Positions 12,831 through 25,359 are shown, counted from the first letter of the stretch. The stretch is 60,000 bases of DNA from Nymphaea colorata (GCF_008831285.2 NC_045148.1:6703001-6763000), one strand, 5' to 3'. The notes: generated by a model from the sequence alone, not told the origin. Translations and numbers: made by a program.

Positions 12831-13636
12831 CATTCTCTCCACTATTGGAGCGGTCTTGAATACTGATAAATGGCTAGGAGTTCTTGGTATTAATTAGAAT
12901 ATTTAGAGAACTAATAATATGAGGTTGCTCATCATTTACCTTGCATGATGGTGCCATTTTTTAGTATTTCCTGAATGAGCTGAAAAAACTAATAAGAACT
13001 AGAAGGTGAATAGTCTTTGAAGCACTTAGGAAGTGGTACTAGTAGTGCATCCTTTTGCATAAACAACATAAAATTAATAGTGATGACATGTGCCTATATA
13101 ACTAATTTGTCATTACTAATGCAACCTTATATGTCATTGACATAAGGTTTGGGTAAAAAAATGTCAATTTTCTTGTAGTTGACCAGGGAATCTATTATAT
13201 TCTGTTTCAATTCTTAATGAATCAAGGTCACTGTTAGTATGAGGTAGTTTACGGCAGGACTCAAGGAAATGTCCATATCCATAATTTTCATTAATCCCAC
13301 ATGAAGATAAGAGAAAAAAAATGTTAATGACAAAGGCAGTCAAACTTGTCATGACAAGAACAAAAATGCTCATGCAAGTAATGAAGGCATGGGCGAAAGA
13401 GTTCGATGTAAATTAATGAAATTTTCGATAATAAAAGGAAACAAAACAAATGTGTGGGTTAGATCTGATCGCATTGATATGTAACAGGCATTGACTCATT
13501 CAATTGGTATAACCATTTTTTCTATCATACAAAGGAACCTGTCATTCTCCCAATAAAAGAGATAAGACTTTAAAAGAAAGAAAATGTTGATGCCTCAACA
13601 GAAAATCATGTTTTTCTTTTTTACTACTATTATATC
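12831..13636. other. No gene recognised
   Basis: AT-rich spacer between the LINE remnant and the copia 3' LTR. No feature seen. Confidence 0.6.
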
Positions 13637-13823
13637 TGATAAACATAGCACTTCTGAAAAAAATAAGAGTAACATAGAAAAAGAATAGACGATGAAGGGA
13701 ACTCTACACTATGTGTTTGAGGGTGAAAGGAAAAGTTCACATTCCATTAATCACAAGGACTTATTATAGTGTATAGAGAGAAATATATTTAAAATAATCA
13801 ATGTCTATTAACCACAATTACAT
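13637..13823 (-). repeat. Copia 3' LTR
   Basis: It begins on the plus strand with TGATAAACATAGCAC and shares several blocks with 18731-18913 (TTCCATTAA, TATAGTGTATAGAGA, CCACAATTACAT). The end at 13823 is where alignment stops. Confidence 0.82.
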
Positions 13824-14461
13824 AAATTAGTCTTTGCAGAATAATTAAACTTGTAAATTCCACTTTATAATGAGGTATCTACTGCAATGAGCTGTTTACA
13901 ATCTCAAGAGATGATTTTCTATGATATGGCATCACTACCTGAAGTTATTCTAATGTTACATTACTTCAACTAAAGAATTGGACAAGGCTTGCATGACTAG
14001 TCCTTTTTTTTCCTGTCGGAGAACTGGTACGACTTAAGGTTCTCAACCTTAGCAGCCTTCTGACCTCTTAGGCAGTACAGCTTCAAAGACAAGTTGCCGC
14101 AGAGGTGCTTGCAATAGTACTTCTATTTTGTAGCGAAGATGAGGCAATTTCAGAGATCTTTCAAGGCCTATGTCTTTCATTCATTAAACAAAAGAATGAA
14201 TAGTACAATTGCTTCCTAGATACCTTCGCTAGTGAACAGCCTTTTATAGGCATGCCCTTATATTATTTACGACGTAGTCATTTTTACAAGTGTACAAGAC
14301 CGGAGGGAAGTGTGGCACTTGGTTAGCAACTACGTGTCGCTGCTTCGGCCAACTTGCGATCTATAGAAGGATCGATCCTACCTTTTTCTGAAACAACACT
14401 TGGGCTTCGAAAGGATCCTTTGATGGTTGGATGAAGTTGCTGAACTTCTTAAAATTCTCCC
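13824..14461. other. Extra segment between copia RNase H and 3' LTR
   Basis: Copia elements normally have about 100 bases here, but this one has 638. The excess, with TGTCGGAGAACTGG near 14014 and a mirror-like TTCATTCATTAAACAAAAGAATGAATAG (written in halves: TTCATTCATTAAAC, AAAAGAATGAATAG) near 14176-14203, is probably a later insertion such as a solo LTR. No coding frame was found. Confidence 0.4.
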
Positions 14462-16714
14462 TTAAACTAGAGAGTGTAAATCACATACTCCCAGTTTGTA
14501 ACTCTTTCTATGTACTTTAGGGAAAATGTTTGCAATTTGATTTTCAGAGGAAACAAATGAAGTCTTGAATATATCACTTCTAATGGGTTCACAGATAAAG
14601 TCACTGTCAATTTTGATGTGCTTTGTGTATTCATGAAAAATTGGGTTTGAAGATATGTGAAGGTCAACTTGATTATCACTTAACATTTCTATGGGTATAC
14701 TGAACTTTATCTTCAAATCACTTAGCAAGGCTTTTAAGTAGGCAATTTCAGAGGGGTACATCTGCATAGAACGATATTTAGCATTTGTTGGATATACAAT
14801 ATATTTTTTTTGCATTTTTGTTTTCTATGACACCATAATTTCACCAAGGACACTCTATAACCTGCTGTAGATCCTTGAGATTCTTTACAAGCTGCCCAAA
14901 CAACATTGTAGTAAACTCCTAACTGAAAATGAATTTTGGCATGCAAGAAATGACCTTGGCCTCATTTTAGATATCTAACAGTATTCAATGCTGCCTTCCA
15001 TTGCTCGATGCATGGTTTTTTCATGTACCTGCTCAACATGTTAACAAAAAAAGTATATAGGGTCTTTTATATGGTTAGGTATATCAATCTTCCTACCAAC
15101 CTTGTGTACTTCATGACATCCTTAAGTAGATTTTCATGATTTTGTGATAGAAAAAAGTATTGATGTGTATGTATATTTGCTGGTTTTGCATTAAGCAAAG
15201 CTCCTTCTTCTATAACTTCTATTTCACACTTTCTTTGAGAGATAAATAAATTTCATTTCTGTTCCTCGCAAGTTCAACGCCCAAGAAAAACTTCAAGCTA
15301 CCTAAATCTTTTATCTAAAGCACCTGATTTAGGTATATCTTGAACTCACATATGTGATTTTCTTAATTTCCAGTGATGGTCAAGTCATTGACGTATACCA
15401 AGGCTGAAATAAACCACATATAAGTAAACAACAAATAATTAGTTTCAAATGAGGAAAAACATATATGTTGAGAGCACTTGAAAATGTAACAAACCAATTT
15501 CGAGGGGCATGTTTTAGCCCATCTAAAGGTTTCTTGAGTTTGTAGATTCTCATATGCCTCTATCAGCCATATCCTTAAGGCAATTACATGTAAACATCAT
15601 CCTTTAAATCACCATACCAAAGGGTGTTATATACACCCATTTGTTGTAAGCTCCAATTAAGAGTGGCTACAATTCTAGTAAAGACATCTCACTCTAACGA
15701 GCTTGACAACTGGTGCATAAGTTTCTCCATAATCCACTCCTTCAATCTATGAATAATTCTTAGCCACCAAATGTGCTTTTAAATATTTCTACAATCTCAT
15801 CAGATTTATACTTAATCCTTTAGACCCACTTACATCTAATTGGCTTAACTCCAGGTGGGAAATGAGTGAGACCCCATGTGTCATTATCTTCCAAGGCCTT
15901 TATAAGGGTTGCCATAGTTTCACGCCAAACAATCCTGCTTTGTTGCTTCACTAAAACATCTTGGTTCTACAGTATGAGAAATGGCTACCTAGTAGAATTT
16001 GTGGGTCGAAGAAAAATTATTAAAGGTAACATACCTCACAATGACGTATCAAATGGCATGACCTAAATTGGATGTTGATTGTCTCGGTGTCTCATTTTGA
16101 CATGCGTTATAGGAGAAATCTCTCAGTAGCACAGATCTCCTATGCTGTCTTTGGAAATGATGAAGCTGAATAAGAAGGTCATAGGTTTGATTAGGTCTTG
16201 CTTTAGCATTGGTTCATTTGAAGAATCTTGAATGTTGGATGGTTCAAAAATTTTGTGTGAGTTTAAGTGAGAAGAACTTGGTAGTTGATCTTTAGGTGAT
16301 CTATAATTGTCAAAAAATTGATACGGTTCATGAGACTGATTTTGAGTATTTTCTATTTCATTTTGGTTCTGCTCCAAGGATATGACTTTTCTGTAATATG
16401 ATCTAATGGATAATGGAAAAACTGAATTTACTGGTTCATCATCCAACTTTTAAAATGGAAAAATATTTTCGAAGAATTTGATATCCCTGCTAACAAATAA
16501 TTTTGAGTTTCTAGGTCCATCACTTTACTACCTGTCTGGTTCTATGGTCACCTAAAAAAACACAATTCCCAGCCCTTTGGCTGAATTTGGATTTTGGTTT
16601 AATGACAGTTGTGTAACAAAGGTAACTTGAGACTTTTAAATGGTTAAAGGCAGGTTTCCTTTGAAATAGCATGTCATAAGGTGTCTTCCATTTCAATGGT
16701 GGTGCAGAAATCAT
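14462..16714 (-). pseudogene. Integrase-RT-RNase H remnant of the copia element
   Basis: 16520-16714 is the integrase end (PLKWKTPYDMLFQRKP; FNHLKVSSYLCY; CVFLGDHRTRQ). 16123-16446 is the hydrophilic linker to RT. Between about 15200 and 15870, broken frames spell the RT N-terminus (CKWV, KYKSDEIVE, then a degraded version of the GVDYGETFAPV motif). 14462-14815 is the RNase H end (LSDNQVDLHISSNPIFHEYT; HIKIDSDFI; SENQIANIFPK). Confidence 0.9.
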
Positions 16715-18060
16715 GTTTATAGAGTTTACAACTGTAAAGACACATTCAAACTAGAACTTCAAGTGCAAGTTTGCTTGAAACCTCAATGTGCATGCTATAA
16801 CCAAAATGTGTCGGTGTTACCTTTGAACGACACCATTTTGCTCTGGTGTATTCACATAGTTGTGCTCATGGACAACACCAAGTTGATAAAAAAAATTCTT
16901 CAATTCTTGATTGAGGAATTCAGTGTGATTATTGAATATCAACTTTATACAAATTAAAAAAATTTCTTTAGCAGGAATGTAGTTTCATACTTGCGTTTCA
17001 TGAACATTACCTAAACTGCATATGTGTAATCATCCACAATATTTAGAAAATACATCTAAAGAAGGTTGGCTATATAGACCCCATAAATCAAGTTGCACAA
17101 GTTGAAATGGTGAAACAATATGCATATCATGAAGTCAGAAAGATAATCTGGTTTGTTATGAAATTTCACAAATATGACAAGCATTTCAATCTAATTTTAC
17201 ATGGTGATCATAGATAGAAAAAAAAGTATTGTTGGTTGCTTGGTCTTTTATGCCAGATTTCTAAGCTAGGACAAACAACATTGCACACATTTGATGGAGT
17301 CAAACTGATTTAATCTCTGAAGTGTAAAGGCCATTTCTAAGGTCATTCGAGGTAATTGTCATCCTAGTTGTGAGGTCCTATGGCTATAACACACAACCGA
17401 ATGGAGTAAAGAAAACAAAACAGTTTGAGATTTGAAATTTGAATAAGCTATAAAGTAGATATTCTTGAGAGATGATAATGAAGATCGAAAAACATTTCTT
17501 TGGTATGCTACTTAAACCAAATTACCATTCGGTAGTCTAATTGGAAATGGATTTTAAAGTTTGGTAGGACTGACAAGTTGTGATAAGGAGGAAGTCATAT
17601 GATCTCTTGCTCAATGATCCATTCAGAAACATGGTTAGAAGACTTTTCAGCAAAATTTTGGGAGGATGGTGCACTCTTTTCTTTGGGAAGGAGCAACAAT
17701 TGCTTATATTGATCTATAGTTAAAGCATGTTCAACAAATTTAGTGTCATCTTAAGCCTCAGATGAGTTAGCCACATTGTTGACAATGGCATTTAAGGTAG
17801 ACTATTCAGCTGGTTTCTGATCTATACTTCTTTGACATCCCTGAGCATTGGGATGACAGCCATGTAGCTTATAGCAGCAATTTTTTTTTTGTGTTCACTT
17901 GCTTGACAATAAGTACAAATAAGTTGTTTTCTATTACCTTTACATCTCTAAGTTTTACTTTCCAAATTGACAGCTTTTTTTATTCTTTTAGGACCAGAGA
18001 GTAAACTTTTCTGATCTTTGATAAAGGGTCTATGAAGAGTGTTTGCCTTCTAATAGCATT

Positions 18061-18345
18061 CTATGAATCCTTGAGGCCCATTAGGAACTGGACCACACGA
18101 TCCTCTTGCAGCAACTTATTCATGTGTTTCGTAGCTCCACATTCACATATGGGAAGAGGACCAATGGAGGATGGTCCATCCCAATATGCTTCAAGTTTAG
18201 TGTAATAAGTAGATATTGAAAGAGAATCTTGTGCGTGTCTGCTTGTTGCACTTTTAATTTGAAATTTGAGTGGAACAACACTTTGAAAAAAAAAATTCAG
18301 ATAAGTCCAGCCATACTTCTTGTGCATTTGTTGCATAAACCGCAA
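18061..18345 (-). pseudogene. gag remnant of the copia element
   Basis: The frame carries DSLSISTYYTKLEAYWD, then PLPICECGATKHMNK and EDRVVQFLMGLKDS. This is the UBN2/gag signature of plant copia elements (dosage of short loops, CxCG, FLMGLN-S). No zinc knuckle is readable downstream because of decay. Confidence 0.88.
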
Positions 18346-18718
18346 TATCAGCTATCTCACACACCAAAGAATTAACAATCCAAGACAATGCCATGCTGTT
18401 GCAGCATGACCACAAAATAAACTCTAATGAATTAATTGTTAGTACAAAAGAGATCTACCAATGAATGCCACTTTATTTTTCGCAGTCAGTGCCATCAACA
18501 TAGATCTACTCTAGGTTCCATAGTAGATTGTCAAAGTGATGTATGTAATAAGGGTTTGACGACTTAGGGTTCAGATCAGATATATTTTTGGAACTAGAAA
18601 GAGTTGAGTTCTTGTCATTTGAAAAATCAGAAAATGACAGGAAGGAAGATCAGATTTAAAAACATGAAGAAGAGAAAAAACCCCTAACCACAAATACAAC
18701 TTCCAAGAGAAAATAAAT

Positions 18719-18730
18719 GCTCTCATACCA
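18719..18730 (-). other. Primer-binding site, copia element
   Basis: Minus-strand TGGTATGAGAGC directly adjoins the 5' LTR and matches the tRNA-iMet site TGGTATCAGAGC at 11 of 12 bases. Confidence 0.88.
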
Positions 18731-18913
18731 TGATAAGCAGAGCACACATCTATAACGCAAAAAAAGAACAGAGGAGAAACGAAGAAAACTCTTCACTAAG
18801 GGTTCGAGAGCAAAAGGAAGAACTCACCTTCCATTAAATGAAACAGCTTATTTATAGTGTATAGAGAAAAAAAAATATCTAAAAGAATCAGCATGTATCC
18901 ACCACAATTACAT
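18731..18913 (-). repeat. Copia 5' LTR
   Basis: It begins on the plus strand with TGATAAGCAGAGCACA, immediately next to the primer site. It shares TATAGTGTATAGAGA and CCACAATTACAT with the 3' LTR at 13637-13823. Confidence 0.85.
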
Positions 18914-19293
18914 TTAACGATGTCAAATATGTCCGATTTGGATCTGATATCTGTCTGAACCCTTCCAAAAAAATCCTATATGGAAAAAAGAATTTATATC
19001 AGATTAAGAAATTGGATTTGGATTCAGATTTGAGAAATGACATATGATCGGATTCGGCCTACGTAAATATTTGATCAGACTCAGTTTTAAATGAATATCC
19101 TATATCCAATGCTCTTACATATTGAAAATGGGTCAGATCCAGTTCAAACTTCAGATTCAGATCGGATTCGGATTGTGAAATGGGATTTAAAACTCCAATT
19201 TACATATGATTTTTTGCGTTCATATTCAAATCTAAATACCTAAAAAGGTGGATAAGGGTGTATCTAATGCGAATATGATCGGTTGATCCCTAC
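18914..19293. mobile_element. Putative hAT-like non-autonomous element with GGATTCGGAT subterminal repeats
   Basis: The ends resemble the common hAT form: left AACGATGTCAA and right (inverted) AGTAGGGATCAA. The interior is dense with variants of GGATTCGGATTTG in both directions. No ORF. No target duplication was resolved because it abuts the copia LTR. Confidence 0.5.
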
Positions 19294-20579
19294 TTGTATT
19301 TGTCAATAATAAATCTACCATTTTTTGCACCCTTGAAATGCCAATAATCGGTGGTCTCATTGAGATTAGATGGACACTCTTTCGCAATCTCTAGCGTGCA
19401 CAGAGTAGGGCCTGATTTAATATGTTTCAACAGTTCATTGCTCAGAAGCAGGCATGGTTCCGATCCATGTGATATACTGATACCAGTCTGGCATCTATTC
19501 AGAATATATACCGAATTGGGGGCCCGGCCTCCATTATCGGTCGGAATCGAGGATGGGGAGAGGGTGGGTGGGGTTGGACGATGACCAACCATCTGATCGC
19601 TATTCCTTGTATGTATGGATGAACTTCATAGAAAAGCTTGAAAAGCGAAGTCGTCATGTTGAGACTTGAACCAAAGTGTTCACTAAAAGTTGATAAAGCT
19701 GACGAAGATTCTTCATTTTACCATGAGAAAATCATAACTTAAAATGATAATATCGTCATTATTCATCGGCTTGTGCTTAATCATGAACATATAGGTTAAT
19801 GTGTCAGTCAATAGAAGCCCGGGATCCATTGGTCGATATTTGGGAGGCGCCATAAAGGGCATATTTCTTATCGTGTCAGTAATTTTGCTGTAGATAATTT
19901 GGTTTGGCTCATACGCACTGTTCAGTACTTGATGGCGTGAAGCATAGTTTTTTTCGTTTCTGTATTGTGACAATATTTTTAGGAGACGAATGCGGAATCT
20001 GATGATGTTAATTAATGAGGATTCCATGTGAACACTGATATTGATAAGAAAAAGCCTCAACAAGAAAACCCAGTAAGGAAGAATGAAAAGTTTGGGAAAA
20101 AACAAGGCATCTACATCTTTTTACTTTTTGAAAAAAGTAAAAGTGTCCTTCTGTAATCATTTTGCGTTGAAACAAGAGCCAGTAGAGCAAGTGGAAAGTG
20201 AACTAGCTTTCCCCCATACACTGCTCGAAAGTTCTGTGTCTTGAATCAGAAGAATTTAACCTTTAAAATGGCGGGTCCAGACATGTCTCTGTGTGTGTGT
20301 CTGTGTGAGAGAGAGAGAGAGAGAAAGAAGGCCAATATATATGGTTTACTTCATGGTGAATAGAAGATATCGTAACCAGGTTGCTGTGCTGTAGTGATGA
20401 TCTGATGCTATCGCTTTAGTACATAAAATAGATTTTGTAAATTTAAAGATTTTGAGATATCACATATTTTTGTTATACTTTGTGATTTTATGAAACATTG
20501 TCTTTGAAGGTGTACTCCGATTTATTACTCAAGTATTGGCAGTTGGAAATTAGTCAGTGATGATGTCTAAAAGTTTTGA
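19294..20579. other. No gene recognised
   Basis: Minus-strand frames of 100 (19290-19592) and 130 codons (19713-20105) have no recognisable domain and no supporting exon structure. Confidence 0.5.
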
Positions 20580-20970
20580 GAAGTATAATTCTCAGCGCAT
20601 TTCTTTGTGTAGAAAATTGATTTTGATGAGGATATCATCAGGGACATGGAGTTATTTTTGTTCGTGATTAACAGTATTCGACATGCATTCGAGCTTCACC
20701 CATTATGTTGTCCACCTTTAAGTGACAGACGAGTGAGAAATTAAGTTTAGGAGATAAAGCTATATGTTCTACGAATAGGCGAAAGACTTACAACAAGATC
20801 ATATGGTTCACTCTCCGCGCGTTTCTCGGTATAGGAAGTTGATTTTCATGAGGGTTTATCAGAGCAATGGAGTTATTTTTGCTTGTGTAATCAGTATTCG
20901 ACATGCTTTTGAGTTTCACCATCATGTGCTGGACATTTGTTTATCTTTAAGCGACAGTGAACTACTTCAC
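20580..20970. repeat. Direct duplication, two copies about 230 bases apart
   Basis: 20585-20735 and 20811-20960 share CGCATTTCT/CGCGTTTCT, TTGATTTT-ATGAGG, ATGGAGTTATTTTTG, CAGTATTCGACATGC, GAG-TTCACC and TTTAAG-GACAG in order. Neither copy has a convincing ORF. Confidence 0.75.
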
Positions 20971-22282
20971 AAATGATGCCTGTCACTTCATGAATTGAAT
21001 GTGAATTCTGTTACCTAAAGAAGACACCCTAATTAATCTTCTTTCTAGTTACCTACTAATGATAACATACGTAAGTAACGCCTACAACATTTTCTCTGAT
21101 CGGATAGATGAACGTAGCATGGGGACGTCTTTTGGAGCACCATAATGTTCGATAACTAGTTCGTGGATATGTATATACTCCGGCGTGGATGGTCAGCATA
21201 AAAAAATCACATAGTAGTGAAAGAAAAAAATATTGCCTAATTTTCATATGAAATGTATTAATCAACCATATAAAGACAATGATGGGAGAGAAAGGACAAA
21301 GCATGCATTCCTGCAACTGCGCTCTGCAGTAATATCAGTAGTACTGCTGTGCTTTCTGCAGGCTTTGCTTGTTGGTCGATTCAATTGACCAATAAAACCA
21401 AGAGTGGCAAAAACCCTAAACCAAAATTAAACTCTTATCAATTTTCTTCACTCTTGATGAAAAATTGCAGCTCCAGTTGCAAAAACATCACAAGACAAGA
21501 AGCAAGACAGCCTTTGCTGGCCGCAGAACGAGTAATTAACCTAAAAACTTTAGGTAATTGAATGAAGTCAAGCCTCAAGATCTTGTTCAATACTACTGGA
21601 GGTGCATCCATTATATAATCTAGTAGCCCTAGATCTTGCTGACTAACCATAGAAAAAAGGAAGAACCAAACCAGACTTCTTCAAATGGTTACTGAATTCA
21701 TTAATTAATGGAAAGAATTGGCTTTTCTTTTTGTTAGGCTTCTTCTCAAAGCTACACGCCTCATTGATTGGACAGCTCTACATGCATACAGTTGTGCGGT
21801 GAAGCAAGTGAAGGGGAAGAATCAGAAGAATAATTTAACATATATAAATATCTTATGTCACTTCCAGACATCTTCTATGCTGTTGTGAGATTGGAGCCAC
21901 CTGAATGTCCATCTTTATTTCTTTTTCATGATTTTGTGAATAATTTTTCTCTTTACTTTTACAGAGAAAGAATAAATGTTTAGTAACAATTACATCAGTT
22001 GTGAGATCATCGTTAACGTTTCAACTTTCAAGTAAACCAAGAACAGTAGATGAAGGGAATAAAAAGGAGACAAGATGGTACCGAGAGCGTGCATCTTATG
22101 AATGTGGTAGGAGAAACGTACAGGGAAGGCCCCTCGGGTTCTGCTTTCATTTAATTTGGTCAGAAAAAGGTACGTTCTGAAAATTAGAATCCTGTAAATG
22201 TAATGCCATGATATCTAGGAGTTAAAAATGTGTATATGATACGTCAGAAAGGCATCTTGGATCGTAGATATGGATGAAAAAT
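20971..22282. other. No gene recognised
   Basis: AT-rich spacer with short frames only. Confidence 0.6.
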
Positions 22283-22285
22283 GTG

Positions 22286-22361
<76 letters not shown>
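22283..22361. repeat. Compound (CT)n(AT)n microsatellite
   Basis: A CT run to 22306 passes directly into an AT run to 22361. Confidence 0.98.
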
Positions 22362-22364
<3 letters not shown>

Positions 22365-23174
22365 CAAGTGAAACAAATTTTATATCACTTATTAAGCATT
22401 TAAGTGGTCTAAAGAAATTATTCAGTTGCCATTATAATAATGGGATAACGCCGAATACAATTTTGACAATCAATTACTGTGGCAAGTCAAAAAAAAATTT
22501 CTCTCTCTATCCTTATCAATGCTGATTATTAAAACAGATAATTAAAAGAAAGATAAAAGAAATTACTGAGTTGTCCTAATTAGTGATTGTTATATATAAA
22601 CCTGTAAAACCGATAAAATCCAGTGTCTAAGCCGGTTTTCTCAAATATGCTCATTTACATTAGGTTCGTAAGATCATAAAATCCAATTTACGTGTCATGT
22701 CTTTGTTGTTGTTTTTTTTAAAATCCATAGCTTCGTAATTTTAAATATGTTCTTGTGGTTCAGATTAACAACTAAAAGCAACTTCAACTGTCTAAATAGA
22801 AAAATCAACAATTATCTTGAATATATACATACACACCCATACATATACATACTCACACCACGTTGCTATAAATTTGAGAACATTCATGTTAGCTATTTTG
22901 TCTTCGTTCACTTTCATGAATATTCTCTTCAGCAATCAGCAAGAGAAATAGACGGTGGTGGGTTTGTCGTATTTTATAGAGGCTAGGGAGTAGCTACTAT
23001 ATGATCCTGCATCTGCGCACGGAGAGAGAGAGAGAGACTTTAGGACAAACATGCTTTAATATCTCGGAATGGGTTTAACATCATGAAGTACTCATTGCCA
23101 AGAAATATTTCGTCTACGTTGTCCTTTACTCACGAATATGTGTTTATAATTAAAGAAGTTAAAAAGGCCATGTA

Positions 23175-23280
<106 letters not shown>

Positions 23281-23794
23281 CCGGGCAATAACACCTTACA
23301 AGTGATTGAAGTTTTTTTAATAAACCAGTTATTTGTTGAATTTCAACGCATAAATAAGCGATAAAAATAGCATCCATACCTTCAGATTAAGCAAAAGATA
23401 CCCGCAAAGTCTATGAACAGAAAAGAAACATTCACACATTAAAAAAAAAAAAAAAAAAGATCAGACCGTCACCCATTTCACCTTCTTGTATTACCAGCCA
23501 CAAGAAGTCTGACAAATGGCAGACAAGATGTCCCGGTCCGTTAATATTTGTTGGGTGAGATTCACAACTTAATAAGTGCTCATTTGATCTAAATCATGCG
23601 GACACATATACAGTACCTCAATGCGCTTATCTTATGATCCCAATGGAACAAATCACCTGATCAGCCGCAACTGATCAGAAGCTAAAATGAAATTATATAT
23701 ATATATATATATATAAAAGGTCAGTGACTGTCATATGGAGAACAGTTGCCGGATTACTGAAATTTAAAAATTCATGATTTAAAAAACTATAAAT

Positions 23795-23960
23795 CATTCC
23801 TATAAACCATTGCAGCACCATATATCATGGTTAATAATAATTTGGCGACTTTTTTAATATAAATTTTTAAACTTTAACCATCCACCAAACATCCAGCACA
23901 AGCACATGACAACACTGAATTATGTGCGTGTCTCCATGCGTGCCTGTGTGTGTGTGCTTC
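23795..23960. repeat. Dispersed short repeat, copy C
   Basis: ATTGCAGCACCATATATCATG, then TTTTTAATATAAATTTTTAAA and TTTAACCATCCACCAAACAT (first block as GCAGCACCATATATCAT), ending in a GTGTGTGTGT tail. It shares its first block with copy D. Confidence 0.55.
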
Positions 23961-24657
23961 GATTACTTTTTGTTTCTGCAGTTATATAAACTGATGAAAA
24001 AGTAAAATGGGGGAAGAGGCTGTTGGCGGAATTCGAGGAGGTAAATCGAGAAGCATGAAAGGGACGCAAATAACAGGCGGCTGTTTCAATTTTCCCTATA
24101 TGGGTGAATTCTCAATATATGGCCGTTTTCATGGTCATCCGCCGGTTTCGCCAGTTTATCCGGAAATGGCAACTGTTCGAGAAATTAATGGGGTGTGACA
24201 GTTTGACACATGTATGAATTCAGAAAAACTTGAACATGTAAATTGAATTTTATGACCCGAATTATTTTCCAGAAGTTACAAAAATTAATTTGGCCGACAA
24301 TTCTAGCGATTTTATTCTTGAGTCTTTTAGATTTATTTCGTTGGGTTTGCTTAAAGTTGTCGGGACAATCAGAACGCCAGATAATTAAACATTAGAATCG
24401 ACATATTCTTCTTTAAATATATATTATTATTAAAGATTTTTCCTGCAATGCAGAATTAAAAGCACCAGCACAATATGTGTTTTGTATTTGTGTGTTTGTA
24501 TTTGGTGAGAAAGGATCATGTACTGCATCCGAAAGGAAAAGTGCCGACATCAAAGCATAGAAGGCAAACACATATCAAATTGGGTTTATTGCTTCTGCCG
24601 ATCAAACGCATAATTCATTCCCTTTTCTGTCACAATATCATGCATATTAGATCTTAA

Positions 24658-24879
24658 TCAGCAGTTCTTCATGTGCTTCATGCAATGGAGATCTAAAGGG
24701 TCCAGAAGCGGGGACTGGAATTCTTCCAAGAAACGAGTACCAATGAACTGAGAATCCCCATACAGAGAGAAACTAGCCATACTATGGTTGGCATCAAAGC
24801 CTGCAAAAGCTTTAGATTGAGCAATTGAAACAGGCACTCCTAGTACAGCTTCACGCAGTAAACAGGGTTGTTTTCTCCT
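24658..24879 (-). CDS. Unidentified exon-like open frame (possible 3' terminal exon)
   Basis: A 73-codon minus-strand frame ends with TGA at 24658-24660 and is closed upstream by a stop at 24880. Its composition looks protein-like, with motifs SIAQSKAFAGFDANHSM and FSLYGDSQFIGTRFLEEF and the end DLHCMKHMKNC. There is no early Met, so if real it is probably a terminal exon; AG acceptor candidates lie near 24838-24850 (minus-strand GTGAAG or TACTAG). I do not recognise the family. It lies about 400 bases downstream of the MIR171 hairpin on the same strand, so it could be part of that transcript, a separate broken gene, or a transposon-borne fragment. No matching upstream exons were found. Confidence 0.3.
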   Translation of the reverse strand, partial: RRKQPCLLREAVLGVPVSIAQSKAFAGFDANHSMASFSLYGDSQFIGTRFLEEFQSPLLDPLDLHCMKHMKNC

Positions 24880-25270
24880 TCATTTTTGAGTAAATTTATA
24901 ACCTCAGACCGTCACACATGCGGCCACTACTGAGAGCTGCTTAAGATCTTCGGATATGACATTCAATGGTTATTGCTATGAGGCAAGTTAAGATGTTGGT
25001 ATCTCGAAATTCGCAGAAAGAGACAGAGGAGAGTCGATAATGATCGAGAGATGAAGGGAAATGACGAAGAGAAGAAATGTATTCCTTCTATTCATTAAAC
25101 AGCAGTACCCCATGTCTTTGAATCCATAAATTGTAGAGACAGTTTATAATTTGACAAGAAGTGGTAATAAACGAGACAGAAAAGAGGGAAAGGAAGCAGA
25201 ACCTGAAGAAATGGGAGACGTCGAGGGGAGAAGGAGAGAGAAAGATCAGGACCACCTGCATCAAGAGGCA

Positions 25271-25359
25271 GCAGGAGATATTGACGCGGCTCAATCCGAT
25301 CGCAGAGCTATCAGGCCGGTAGCCGTGCTATCAGATTGAGGCACGTCAATACCTCCTCC
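25271..25359 (-). ncRNA. MIR171: MIR171 precursor hairpin
   Basis: On the minus strand the stretch folds into one gap-free stem: bases 25359-25320 pair with 25310-25271 across a 9-base loop. Of 40 stem positions I count 32 Watson-Crick pairs, 4 G:U wobbles and 4 single mismatches. The 3' arm carries the miR171 sequence TTGAGCCGCGTCAATATC, with mature 21-mers lying at 25277-25297 or 25274-25294. The 5' arm carries a star strand complementary to it. Only one mismatch lies within the mature duplex, which meets the usual plant MIRNA criteria. Family knowledge: miR171 guides cleavage of HAM/SCL6 GRAS-family mRNAs and controls meristem maintenance and branching. This is the GCGTC variant rather than the more common GTGCC form. 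The precursor boundaries beyond the stem are not visible. Confidence 0.95.

Larger units (their letters stand above)
13637..18913 (-). mobile_element. Ty1/copia LTR retrotransposon, decayed
   Basis: Read on the minus strand: 5' LTR at 18731 to about 18913, primer-binding site, gag, integrase, linker, RT, RNase H, then 3' LTR at 13637 to about 13823. The domain order (integrase before RT) is copia. Many stops and shifts break the polyprotein, so it cannot be active. The LTRs are short (about 185 bases) and diverged. The outer ends are set by loss of alignment and no clear target duplication was found. A hAT-like element appears to begin at the outer edge of the 5' LTR. Confidence 0.92.

Noticed and set aside
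19713-20105. 130-codon minus frame as a gene
   Set aside because: There is no recognisable domain, no exon partners and no promoter context.
22274-22525. Frame encoding poly-(IY)
   Set aside because: It is translation of an (AT)n microsatellite.
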